Below are positions 48,511 to 60,900 of a stretch of 64,000 nt of DNA, in pieces. The position numbers and the translations under genes were made by a program. This DNA comes from Dryas octopetala. Taxonomy: Eukaryota; Streptophyta; Magnoliopsida; Rosales; Rosaceae. The notes under the pieces were generated by a model. It had not been told where the DNA came from and did not search any database. It saw only the letters and a program-made list of their open reading frames with translations. The DNA lies in contig OY992838.1 of the NCBI GenBank assembly GCA_963921425.1, positions 1 to 64,000 on the forward strand, given 5' to 3'. Position 1 is the first letter of the stretch. Every line of letters starts with the position of its first letter.

Positions 48511-49266
48511 ATGGTGGGTGCTAGCGCTGGTAGGGTAAGTGGGTCTCTCATGGCGGCTGCCGCTTTCTCAGAATCCAAAGTAATAGCAGCCAAATTGAAG
48601 ACAAAGACTTGTTCAGAGTCGTGCAAGTATCTTGGCGTCCCTGAGCGCTCTCGCTCTCCCACCGCACTCTTAATTTCCAAGTTCATCAGGCTCAGCAACC
48701 ATCAGGTCTCTCCTACACTCTTCCAAATGTTTTCAATTTTGATTCTTAGAATTAGAGGAACAAGAAAAAAGATTATCACAGGTTTGGATTATATGCTATG
48801 AAATTCGTGTATCATCAGACCTTCAATATATTTGGTGGAACAAACGTTTTCCTTCTTCTTTTTTTCCTGTTTTTCTGTCGCATTATCTTCAACTAATTAC
48901 AGCATATATCAGTCCCATTAGTCATTGCACTTGCAGTCTTGCACCATTAATATAGTAATGTGTCTGTGCGAAGGCATAGATCAAATGCTTATTCATTGTC
49001 AAATGTTAAAGAGGTGAGGGAGGTTGTTAGCTATTGCATCTTTGCAGAGTCCTGGTATCAAAGACCGTAATTGGGAGGAGAACTTGAAGACCTTATTGCA
49101 TGGCAAAGACAGAGTTGGGCTCACCGAGATCACTAGATTGCTCTCCCCAGAGTTCACCTATTCTTGTCTCAAAACCACCGACACAGCCACAGACGTCGCT
49201 GACAAGAAACATCACGATACTAACAAATCCAAGAAAGCAGAAGGGAAGACCTCAAGAAACAAGTAG
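48511..49266 (+). CDS. Small SWIB/MDM2-domain-like protein
   Basis: Two exons, 48511-48705 and 49048-49266, GT-AG, phase 0, giving 137 residues. The core YLGVPERSRSPTALLISKFI, then SPGIKDRNWEENLKTLLHGK and DRVGLTEITRLLSPEF follows the SWIB/MDM2 pattern of plant mini-SWIB proteins (LG.PE.SR...I..YIK..NLQ..., KLK.L...KD.VGF.EI..LLSPHF). The tail is Lys-rich (NKSKKAEGKTSRNK). SWIB proteins act in chromatin remodelling or in organelle nucleoids; the Ala/Ser/Lys-rich N-terminus could be an organelle signal. A second ATG at 48550 (MAAAAFSESK) is also a possible start. Its place near ABCG14 matches, from memory, the At1g31760/At1g31770 pair. Confidence 0.75.
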
Positions 49267-51964
49267 CAGAAATGCATTTGATCCTTATTGTCCTATTTCG
49301 ATTGTGGTCTGTTGCATATAGACTTACTTTGATGTTCCTCTTCAATTCTTCATGGGGCACCTGTTTATTTGATCCCTCATAAGAGATTCGGCACAACATT
49401 AGATGCTTGACGGAATTTTTAGACCCTGCAATTTGCTTGGGAGCTCGCGAATCAATTAATTAGTTTCTTGGCCAAATTAATTAACATATTCCAAATTATT
49501 TCTCATGATGAACTCAAGTCCATTCAAGATTATATAATCGAAATCTAGTGATTGATTTTCTTGATTGTGTCGTGTATCTCTTGAACTGTTAGATTATGTT
49601 AAAATGAAGTTAAATAATTTTTTTTTGTTAGAAATCTAGAATAAAATGAAATAATTGACCTTGACAATAAAATGTGAAATAATTAAGATTTACATTGTGT
49701 GGGAATGAGAGATGTGAGAGAAACCGAGGACGTTTTTACTAATTAGGAATGAGAATAGGAGAAATGAGATTTATTCTCATTCCCTCTTATTCTTGTATTT
49801 ACTAACACATAGGGAATGAATAATGACTAGGAATCCACACGACATGAGTGATTCAATTATTTGTTTTGCCATGTTATTACTATGTTGTAATGAAATTGTT
49901 TTACTATTGCCATGTTGTTTACATGATGTAAAGTGGATTAATTATCATTTTTCAGTTTACAAATTTGGCTAAGCATGCTTTCTAATGAAATAGAGAACTT
50001 GATATCAAATGCTTGAGACTTGTAACCCTAATTCTTGTATTAAGATCCAATAGTTTACTGTTCAAGTTAAGGTCCGATTTCAAAACTCATAGGCGACAAT
50101 GGATTGATAAAAAATATAAGACTTCTAATAACATTAATTAGATTTTTCTTACAAATAATAATATAGTTAGAGTTAAGTTGGTTATCTAACAAAAAAATAA
50201 GGAACTAAAACTTTATTTTTTGTAAATCGCATAAACATTTCTCAAAATATTATAAACGTATAATTAAAAGTATAAACAAATTATTTTTTTTGTAAAATAT
50301 TGAGCTAGACGAAAAATAATTTTTGTCATTCGAAAATTATGATTAGTAGGTAATTGACATGAAATATAATTTATTTTGTAAAAGGGCATTTTAGTAATCA
50401 AATTAATTTTTGTTCCAATTCATGTCAATTGGTAAACACTTTTACGAAAATCAGCTTTATTTTCATTATGATTTTTAGCATTTAGTAAGAACTTTAATGG
50501 GAATGTATGATTATAATTCATCCTCATTTTCATTTATGCTCATTCTAATTCATACCATTTTTTTTTCAAGTTTAGTGAGCATACCTTAGGAGAGAATGGA
50601 AGTCATGACAATCATTTCAATGTTTTTATTGAAAATATTGTATTTGTTTATTTATTTGATCACAATTATATGACTAAATGGTTTCTAATTTAGTTTATTT
50701 TTTCCTTAAACAATGATATTTGACGTGATGCATAAAAAATGGACGGTTTAGATTATGAGATTATATCGTGTGGCACACCAAAAAAATAAACCTAAACTAA
50801 TTATATTTAGAGCGCTCCTATAAAGCAATTTGTATAATTTAAGGGATTATTCAAGTTAACACTAGCCCTGAAAATATATTGGATTTTAATACAAATCTGA
50901 TAACTCGTTAGCATAACAGAAAAATATGAGTTATAGCTAATTCGATTTGACAACAGTCCGATCCAATTAATATAATATTTAATGCATTTTTTATATTTTA
51001 ATAAAGATTATATGTGCATAAAAGTAAATTGAGGTCTTTTATACATTGATGATACACTTAAATGATTGTACCTATTTATAAGTTCAATATAAAAAATGAA
51101 AAATACATACATATACAAGAAAAAAATAGTACTAAATTCGATTAGGTGTAGATGAGCGAACATGCGAACGTGTCACCGAATACTCGGTAGCTTCGTCGAG
51201 AGTTTGGTGAAGATTTTTTAAAACAGGCTTGCAGTGCTCGATGCTGCTTCCTCCGCCTGGTTTTGAGGGTATAGACCGATGAGTTTACCTCATCCGCTTC
51301 GAAGGTGTATCGAATGGCCTTTGTGGAGGTCTTATGTTAGAGAAATCTCAAAACTAAACCATAATATAAATGCTGACAAACCAGGTTCGAGCGCTCGTTG
51401 CAGAAAAATTTTGCATTACCGAACGCTCAACGCTGGGTGCGAATGTGCAACACCTGAATGACCCTGAAACTTAATAGTGTAATTTATAATTGTCGAAGTC
51501 TTTAAATAAATTTGATTAAAATCTAATTTGATTTGAATACAATCTTAATTAGATATAAATTGACATGTTAAATCAAATAATCTAAATATTATAAATGAAT
51601 TCGGATTTAAATTTTAGATAAATTTCAACCTAGGTCAAGCTAATGCACCCTTTTGAGAGATTAAGCCAATTCATAGTTCTAGATTTAGGATTCCTCAATG
51701 ACTCGTTAGAAAATTGGGATTTAGGTCTAAGTGTGGTGAGTTGTAAGCTACTATGACAAAACAAAAATATAGGAGACACTCGAGGTACAAAACGACACTC
51801 GTTACTGAACTTTGAACTAGCAAATCCCACGCGCAGGAGGAGACGCGTGTGAAGATAAATTTGATGCGTAAGACTGTAAGAGAATCGGACAGAGCCCACA
51901 TGGTCACCACCCTTTGTCCATTGAAATTAGCGGATTTTTGGTTGTGCAATCCCCGGCCACCGCC
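49267..51964. other. Intergenic AT-rich DNA with repeat fragments
   Basis: Holds GAATGAGAATAGGAGAAATG-type simple inverted sequence at 49745-49835, related TCATTTTCATTTATGCTCATT at 50520-50560, and the dispersed repeat at 51310-51470. No gene supported. Confidence 0.45.
51310..51470. repeat. Dispersed repeat, copy 2
   Basis: Similar to 13270-13490: TTTGTGGAGG, AAATCTCAAAA, GCATTACCGAACGCTCA, CACCTGAATG. More GC-rich than its surroundings. Type unknown. Confidence 0.45.
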
Positions 51965-53769
51965 ATGACTATATCGGAGGACGAGGACGAAATTTTGGCT
52001 CATTACCTTGAATCGGAGGTACTCTCCGAGGTCTCAGACCAGGTTAATCTTATTCATCTTCTTCTTCTCATTTTTTATTATTTTTAATCCAGTTTTATGA
52101 CTAAACAGTTTTGTGGATTTCAAAATTCGATCTTTCCCGTTCTTTTGGTTATATCTTTCTAAGACATTCAAATCGCGGAATTAGGGGTTTTTTTGTTAAA
52201 TTTGAGTTGAATTTGCTCTTGGGTTGTTTGTTCTATAATTATATGTTGTAGACAGAGGAGGAGAAGGATAGAGGGACATTGAATAAATTGAAGGATGATG
52301 TTGGGTTTCTGATTGCATTGTAGGAGGAGGAGGGTAAGATGACAAAGGAGCCCAAAGCAAAGAGATTGCGTGCAATAGAGGTTAAAACAGAGAAAGACCC
52401 TCAAGTTCTCAAAAACCCAGAAGACAGAGGAAGCTCCTCTTCATCTTCTTCATGGTTTGTTCAGTCCAAGAGCGCTATGGGTGGTAATAATTGCGGGAAC
52501 ATGCTTCGGAGGATTGAGACTGGCATATTTAGCAAAGTTCCTCCCGAACTCTTCCCTCACATCCTCAAGTTCCTATCTTCTGAGGATCTTATTGCTTGTT
52601 CCCTCGTATGTAGATTTCTAAATTATGCAGCATCCGATGAATCCTTATGGCGCCGTTTGTGAGTAACTCTTCCAAGTCATTGTATAATTTAGTTCTTCAA
52701 TTTTCAATTTTTCTGCCAACAAAGCTTCTTGCTATTCCCATGTCATCTTTCTGAAAATTCTTTATGAAATCAATCAATGTATCGAATGTTATTAATGGGT
52801 AATCTGTAAAATCTTCTGGCTCCACTTGTTCACAATTTTTCAAGAGCTCAATATAATTTTTATTTAAGAATTCGTTTCTCAGTATGGATTTTTTTTACCT
52901 TCTTTCGAATTGACTAATGCACTTTATTAATCTACTTCATTTTATAATGCGAATAATGTTCTTGCTTGTCTATGTGCAGATACTGTATGCGATGGGGTCT
53001 TTTGCCCCCCACTAGAAAGTTACGTGAATGTCCTTGGAAGAAGCTTTATATTCAGGTACTTCATTCTTCCTTTGTTTTTTGTTTTTCCCCAATATTAGTT
53101 GCTCCATCATCATCAGCATTTACAAAAGCACTTACTTTGTACTCAAAATACTGAATTTACTATATTTTAAGTTTTCATGAAACCTGGAATTGCTTGTAGT
53201 ATCAACCTAGAAAAATGATATCAACCTGTAAGAAAGTTTCTCTTTTGCAGCGTGATGAAGAGGACATGGTGGAACTTGTTAGGAATTGTCCACTTGAGTT
53301 CAAGGAGTATTATATCCAAATGCAAGCTGCCAAAAGAAGTCAAGCACCTCTTCCTTCACAGGTTTCTGCCTCAAAATTGTTGTCTATATATGTATAGTTA
53401 TGTTTTGATGATTATGCCTATTCCTCCACTATATGCAGCATACTTTTATAGGTCTTAAAACCTTGCATATTGTGCAACTTTGAGATCCTTCATGTGAGAC
53501 TTATTTTTTGAGTCATTTTTTAGTGTTGAATATCTTTTATCCAACCTTTTGAATAAAACTCCCTGGCCAAAAAAAAAAAACCTTTTGATTAAAACTTAAC
53601 ATTTAGTTGCTGTTCTCAAATCATTACCTTCTAGTTTTATCTGTTTGCATCTCTCTCTCTCTCTCTCTCTCTATTTTTTGTTACCAAAAAAAAGTGAGCT
53701 TCTTTGCTATATAGGATAGGTTTTCAGAATAGTATTCTATGCTGCAATGTGGATTTTGCTTGATTGGAT

Positions 53770-53832
<63 letters not shown>

Positions 53833-55403
53833 TCTTTGTTACAGAAAAAAGTGAGCTTCTTTGCTATATAGGACAGGTTTTCAGAATAGTATTCTATGCT
53901 GCGGATTTTGCTTGATTAGATGCGCCTTTTACTCTTCATGTTCAGCTTCTTGATCTATACAAGAGATCTTGGCAATGCATAGAAAAGTATTCCCAATGTT
54001 TAGAAGTACAACCCTTTCAGCTATATCTGTTGGTTGGCTTGTTTGCTTGTGAAGGTGAATGATGAGTGGATAATTCTTGACAAGACAGTAGCTGATCAAG
54101 TGTCTATGTGGAAAAATAGTAAAGGTCTGACTGATAAGGTGGTAGTGGATCATGCTTGTTCTGGTGAAACGTGTACTTTCTACCAAATTGGAGATGTATT
54201 TGTTTGTGAGAAGACTGGACATGTTCATGGTAGGAGCACCTTGTGTGTTGATGTGTGTATCTAGGAATTTTTTGAAGGTCTTCTCATCCAATTATTTGTC
54301 ATTTTTTCTTTGTCAGTATGTGATGATAATTGCAGAGAAACTGTTATGGATCCCACCAGTGAGCTTTGGGTCTGCACAATATCTGGGCACTGTTTTGATA
54401 GGTTACTCCTACCAGCAGAAATGGAGTCAGATGCTGTGAGTGAAAATATCCTCTAACCTGCAATTTTTAATTTTCATACTACAATTTGTCATTAAATTGT
54501 CCCTCATTCATCCTTGTGAGGTATTTTGTGGAATTATATAAATAGTTAAGAATTTATTTAATTGTTATAGGAAGAAAATTCTAGTCAACTTATGCAGGTA
54601 CTAATGAATCCTCTTGCACATCTGGTTAGATTTTTTAATATTTTGTATAGGAAGATTTTTTATATATGTTTTTATAGGAAAATTCTTATATAGTTTGATG
54701 TGCATGCCTTCCCATGGGTGCAAATATTTTGTGTTTTGAATCCAAACTTTCTTGTTAGAATTTACAAAATCCTCAATGTAAGAATAGCCTATCCTTGGAA
54801 TCAATTGAAAGAATCGGGAGGTTTGTCTATTGTTTTTCGCTTTTTCTCTCTCCTATATATATATATAGTTTCTGGATGCCACGGGCAGGCATCACGAGCA
54901 TTAACCTCAAATAAAGTCACCACAATCAACAACATCAAGGATGTCGAATGTTGTACAAGTGAAAATTCCTCATATATATGTATGTATACATAAATACATA
55001 TGTTTTAGAATTTAGGGTTTAGGGTATTAGAGAGTGTGTGTGTGGTGTGTATTAAAGATACGATACATGAATTGTGTGTTCCATTTTTCTGGACCTCTGA
55101 TTTGGTTATTTGTTGGTCATGTAGAAAGGTGATTGTCTCATTTGCTTCATTACACTAAAAAATGTTTCAGGAACAGCAACAAGGAGGTGTGACAGATGAG
55201 GCAGAACCATTTATGGGATCTGGCCGCTTCGGTAATTCAGTTGCCTTTTTTGTTTTTGGAAAGTGTATTGTTGATTTTCTAAGACTTTTTTTTTCCTGGT
55301 GTGCACACCTCATTTTGATGTTTTGGTGGCAGCACGAGCTTATTTGTTGGGATATAATTGTGCTGATGAGAAAGAGCTAGAAGCTGCTTTGAGGTTTTGC
55401 TGA
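51965..55403 (+). CDS. SKIP31: F-box protein SKIP31
   Basis: Eight exons, GT-AG and in phase: 51965-52042, 52324-52658, 52980-53055, 53251-53361, 54055-54229, 54317-54435, 55171-55231, 55333-55403, giving 341 residues. An acidic N-terminus ([20 protein letters not shown]) is followed by a Ser-rich linker, then the F-box, about residues 96-138, [20 protein letters not shown] ... [19 protein letters not shown]. Downstream are [39 protein letters not shown] and a Cys-rich section ([20 protein letters not shown], then [16 protein letters not shown]), ending [20 protein letters not shown]. As a SKIP protein it should bind ASK/SKP1 and act as substrate receptor of an SCF ubiquitin ligase; targets are not shown by sequence. 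For exon 2 the acceptor at 52324 is used because the upstream AG (before ACAGAGGAGG) leads to an in-frame stop. Confidence 0.94.
53645..53925. repeat. Tandem duplication with (CT)n in SKIP31 intron 4
   Basis: GTGAGCTTCTTTGCTATATA, then GGTTTTCAGAATAGTATTCT occurs at about 53693 and 53850; each copy is preceded by a (CT)n run (53651-53671 and 53771-53830, about 29 units in the second) and TTTGTTAC. Confidence 0.92.
55011..55024 (+). repeat. Two TTTAGGG units
   Basis: TTTAGGGTTTAGGG in intron 6 of SKIP31. Two plant telomere units, too few to suggest a telomere origin. Confidence 0.6.
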
Positions 55404-57000
55404 ACAAAATATAGGTCCCCTTCTTGGTGGATGTTTTTATTTGGCATGTCCAGAAGTTGCAGCAAATGTTACGTATTTATTATTTAAGATAGATTGATTC
55501 TCAGCTTTGTGTATGCATGAGATAATTTCTTAGTACTAGATTAAGGGAAGTGTAATCAGTGGTGCTCTTGCTGGTCGTCCTTGGTGTAATTTCTTAGTAC
55601 ATAGCGTTGTTGCGAAATTGAATTGCAGAATGCAGATTAGTCTGGCCTATGGAGGGCCGAGTGACCCATTTAGCCATCCTATCCTTTTTTGTTGTTGCCC
55701 TTTTTCTTTTTGTGCTGAACTAGTGGCACTTGAGCGGTTGAGCAGTTGTACACTATTGCTATGTGTGGAGAAATTCAATCTCTTAGAATCATCTTGTGAC
55801 GGTCAAGCCAATTCCAGTTTGCACATTGCTTGCTTGGACTACTTGCTAAATATTGACAAAAAAAAAAAAAAAAAAAAACTGATATCCTAAATAGTTAATT
55901 TGATACCATAACATTTTTTTTGGGATTGGACTAGTCTTGCAATTCAAAATGTTCAATAGCATCAAAAGAAAATGAGATATTTATAAAAAGAGTGGCACTA
56001 TTACCACCCACCAATCCTATTTCTCTACCCCTTTTAAAAAAAGATTTAATTATAATCTTACCTCTTTTTGTAAGATTACAAAGGACACTTAAATGAAAAA
56101 AAATCTTGGGCTGCCATCTTCCATGGCAACTTTAGTGCCGAAGTGCTGGGAGTGTTGGGGCATGGTGCCTCGTGAAGATTGCAGCCTACTGTGAAATTAT
56201 ACAATTGATTAATTGCAGTTTTTGTGCTTTCCAACCATCCCATATATACCACACGACTTTGATCTCCTCCAAGTTCTAGTGCGAACAAGTTTTAATTTTC
56301 TACTCTCCAATTCGCTGGCATTAGATTCCTGCAAATTACAAAATGCACATGTAAGAAAATGTCATGCTTTATGGCAACAATAAGATTGGCATTAAATTGT
56401 TGCTCGTTGTTCTAAGACTTTGATTGTGTTTAAACTTCGATATTGTAGAGCATTCATGAAAATATGGAACAATAATTGTTTTCTTTTTGCTTTATGCCTT
56501 TATGTGAATTTAAATTACTTGTCTGATTAATCAATAGAGTTGTGGGAAGGGGAAGCAGAAGGTAGTGGCAATTTAGGAATAAATTGGGGGTGGATAAATA
56601 TTTTTTAAAATTTGTAGGAGGGGGGAAATATGAATGGGGGTGAATCAAAATATTCTCATAAAAAATAAATATATTGACAAATTGATTTTGTAATTTCTTT
56701 TTTACATGAGTGAAATCATTTTGTAAGTTTAGTGATATTTTCCTTTTTTTTGTAAATTAATGGTATTTTCTTTCTTTTTTAGTGTCGGACGATATTTCAA
56801 ATCTTCTTTATATTTTTATATTACTTTAAAACCTAAAAAAAGTGATAAAAATTTATTAAATAATAAATAGATATAAAAAAAAATACAATATAAATATCAA
56901 TTGACACAATTGACACATGTGAAGGCGTGCCAAAAACAATTTAATTAAAAAAAAGTCAAGCCATCGATTCTTAACAAAATAAAAGATTAAATTAAATAAA
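55404..57000. other. SKIP31 3' flank and intergenic DNA
   Basis: Probable 3'UTR to about 55520, a poly(A) run of about 20 at 55859, then AT-rich DNA. Short ORFs show no similarity. No gene supported. Confidence 0.45.
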
Positions 57001-57073
57001 CGTTGCAACACTCCATCATAATCTCACGCGCCGCATCTGTCCCTTCCCATCTCCTTGTTTCTTTTACTTCTCG

Positions 57074-57082
57074 AAACCCTAA
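57074..57082 (+). promoter_or_regulatory. Telo-box in ABCE 5' region
   Basis: AAACCCTAA about 150 bases before the 5'UTR splice donor, in the expected promoter/leader. Telo-boxes are characteristic of promoters of plant translation-apparatus genes, which fits the ribosome-recycling function of the gene. Confidence 0.6.
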
Positions 57083-57232
57083 CATTCGAACAGAGAAACT
57101 AATTAAGAGACAGCCTTCCCCCGTCTAACTCTCCTGCAACGCCACACGTTCCCTCCTTATCACTTAACAGTCAGTCAGCCTCATACCTCTCTGCTCTGCG
57201 CCGCCACCACGGTTTCATCTTCGTCTGGCTGG

Positions 57233-57975
57233 GTAAGTATTTTATTCTTTTTGTATTTAATAATTGAAAATTGTTTGATTATTATTTGCAAATCGGTAAG
57301 CATCTTAGTATTTCTCTTTGATCATTTTTAGTATTAATTGAAAATTGGCAAGGCAGAAACCCATTTACGGTATGTTGCTTATATGGATCAATTTTAGCGT
57401 TCTGTTAGATTGCAGGTTTCATGTTTATTTTCAGTTTCCCAATATTTGTAGCTTAATCGTGTTTCCCTAGCATATTGAAACTTTTTGGAGATGAATGAAA
57501 TGATTTCAATTTCATATACTGAGTGGTTTTCATTGTTTATTCGTTTGATTTGGCATACAGTCCATTTATCATTCTATTCCTGGTAGACTGCACCAAATAC
57601 TTTACATCTCCAAATACATCAATTTTTGGCAGATGTATTTTCAAATACTTGGATTTCATTGACGATCTTTTATGTTCCAATTTTATCCATTAGAAGGTTG
57701 TCATGAAATCTAAGGTTGGATTGGTTCGCAAAATTAACAAACTGAACAGCATTGGATTGGATTAAGTTTTGCCAAAATTGATCAGTTTTGAACTGATGAA
57801 CACCCTAGTTTGATGCATCCAATTGAGAAATAGAAAGAAACTCTAGGTGCATGTGGACTACGTGTATTACCAAGTATAGAGAAAGAAAGATAGGCGTTCC
57901 TGGCAGATATCTCTAATCTCTTGCTCTGTCCATGTGCATTTGTACCTTTGCTCATTTTGATCCATTGATTTACAG
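57233..57975 (+). other. 5'UTR intron of the ABCE gene
   Basis: Donor CTGG|GTAAGT at 57233 and acceptor TTTACAG|TGAATAG before 57976, with a CT/C-rich leader upstream and the ATG 21 bases after the acceptor. T-rich interior, no coding content. Leader introns often raise expression of housekeeping plant genes. Confidence 0.7.
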
Positions 57976-57996
57976 TGAATAGAAGAAGATTGAGAG

Positions 57997-60900
57997 ATGA
58001 CAGATCGGTTGACCCGTATTGCAATAGTGAGCTCCGACAGATGCAAGCCCAAGAAGTGCCGCCAGGAATGCAAGAAGAGCTGTCCCGTCGTCAAGACTGG
58101 TATATTATGGCTACCCCTGCTTATATATATGTATATATAATTTCCATTATTGTTTATATATTACTTATTCCTTTTTTAAAGGAGTATATTATTTATTTAT
58201 TGATATATGTAAATATAAAGAAAATAAATTATCAGGATTCATTAAATTACTGATGATAATGGGTCTTTCTTGTTTTTTACAAAAAAAGGCAAATCTTTTG
58301 TTCTTTTTGAATTATGATCTTGATGTTATGTTTCTTTAGGGTATGTGCAATGCACAATCCTTCATTACTAGGATTCCTCAGCTGGCTGTTGATCATGTGT
58401 TATTTATCACGATATGTATCATTGTGTTCAACTGGTCATGGAAGCTACTTGTATGTGAGAATGGCTTGCATGACTATGTTAAGTAACTAAAAGGGAAATG
58501 GAATGCTCCCAAGGAGAAACACCTAGAAATTGTATTAAGCTCCCAGATAGCTAACCATAGGGGAATACATGGGTATATAAAGGCAAGGAAAGATGCTAAC
58601 AAACGGTCATAAAATTACAGGCATGAGTTCTTGTATTGTATGGGCTGCATGCTACAACTTATCCACTGCCTAACTAACAGCCAATGTGGTTCTAATAACC
58701 CAAATGGTGAGTATTAATGAAGGCCCAAAACACAGTGCGGTGGAAATAATATAGTGAGGAGGCTCCCACCGAACTAGTTTTAATTTATCTGTACTGGAAA
58801 ATTTCTCTTACTCATCATCATAGTGGCTATGTTTACTCCTCTGTAAATGAATTGCTTCATGAATTAACTTGTCTTGAACCCAGAATATATGTATGTATTG
58901 TTGTCCTTTAGCGTGACAGATATTCTTTGTCTTACCTAATCGATCAATCTGCAGGTAAACTATGTATTGAAGTTACCACTGCATCCAAGATTGCTTTTAT
59001 CTCGGAAGAATTGTGCATTGGGTGTGGTATCTGTGTTAAGGTCTGTAAAAAGTATATTCACTATCATTTTTCTTGTTCTCTACTCTAGTTGTGTATTAAA
59101 GGCATCTTTTGGACTCTATGTCATCTGATGATGCAGAAATGCCCATTTGAAGCAATTCAAATCATCAACTTGCCAAAGGATTTAGACAAAGATACGACCC
59201 ATCGTTATGGGCCTAACACTTTCAAATTACACAGGTGAGTTTCTTACCACATTATTGGGAAGTGGTCACTTTAGGTTTTCTGTGGTTTGAGATAGCAGGA
59301 ATTTACAATTTCAGGTTACCAGTCCCAAGGCCAGGTCAAGTTCTTGGTTTGGTTGGAACTAATGGCATTGGGAAGTCAACCGCCCTCAAAGTTTTGGCTG
59401 GAAAACTGAAACCGAATTTAGGTCGTTTCAATGTAATTCTCCTTACACCTCGTCTTTAAACGTACCCCCTTCTTTGATAAGTATATCATTTTCTCAAGCT
59501 CTGTTTGATACACCACTTGATTATCTTATCTTGATGGCTCTTTTGCAGAATCCTCCAGATTGGCAGGAAATCTTAACCTACTTTCGAGGATCTGAGCTGC
59601 AGAATTATTTTACCCGTATCCTGGAAGATAATTTGAAGGTACCTTTGGATTTTGATGCTCATAACCTTTCTTACTGAATTGGATATCAGTCTAGCTTTTA
59701 GAGGAATAAGAATTTTTCTGTCTGTTCAGTTCTAGGTATATATTACTGCCCTTTTGAATTAGCTTAGTTTTTGGACATTTAATGCACATTTGTTTTGACT
59801 AATGATGGTTTGTTCAAATATGTAGAATATTGGTATTTTTTTTGTTTGTTTATTGTTTTAGTTGTCTTAGTAGTTGACGAGGATGATATACACTGACTCA
59901 ACTACCTTGGAAGCTAGCTTAGGCCATAAAGATTGTTGTTGGTTGTGTCTGACTCTACGGATATCTATTACCTGATACATTGTGAAAAAAAGTTAGCGTT
60001 CACCTTTTTTTGGTCATCATGGGTTGTCTCTATTCCCTAACAATTAAATTGCTTCATGTAATAATTTTTCTTCCTGCTTTTTGCATGCTTATTTTCTTTT
60101 CGTTTAACAGGCCATTATAAAGCCCCAATATGTTGATCACATTCCAAGAGCTGTTCAAGGAAATGTAGGGGAGGTGCTCAACCAGAAAGATGAGAGGGAT
60201 ATGAAGGAGGAACTTTGTGTTGATCTTGAGCTGAACCAGGTTATTGATCGTAATGTAGGGGATTTATCAGGTGGAGAGCTTCAAAGATTTGCCATTGCAG
60301 TTGTTGCCATACAGAATGCAGAGATATATATGTTTGACGAACCTTCAAGTTATCTAGATGTGAAACAGCGGCTTAAAGCAGCCCAAGTTGTCCGATCTTT
60401 GCTGAGGCCTAATAGGTTTTATTTTCGTCTATTTTTCTTCTTCCCTCAAATTTTTAACACATTTTGGGGTGTCCTCTTTCTTGATTTTGTTCCTACACAC
60501 TTGGGTGATAGTTATGTTTCTTTGTCATTTTCAGCTATGTAATTGTTGTGGAGCATGATCTGAGTGTTTTGGATTACTTATCAGACTTCATTTGCTGTTT
60601 GTATGGGAAACCTGGTGCATATGGAGTTGTAACCCTTCCTTTCTCAGTTAGAGAAGGAATCAACATCTTTTTGGCCGGATTTGTTCCTACAGAAAATCTT
60701 AGGTTCCGGGATGAATCTCTGACCTTCAAGGCAAGATTATAAATTTTGTACATGAAATGCTCTTTTGACTTATCAGTACTTTGTGATTTACTTTGTTGCC
60801 TTTTCTAGGTTGCTGAGACTCCACAGGAAAGTGCTGAGGAAATTGAGACATATGCACGGTATAGGTATCCAACAATGTCTAAAACTCAAGGAAACTTCAA

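Noticed and set aside
55011-55024. Interstitial telomere repeat
   Set aside because: Only two units; explained as chance or a telo-box in an intron.
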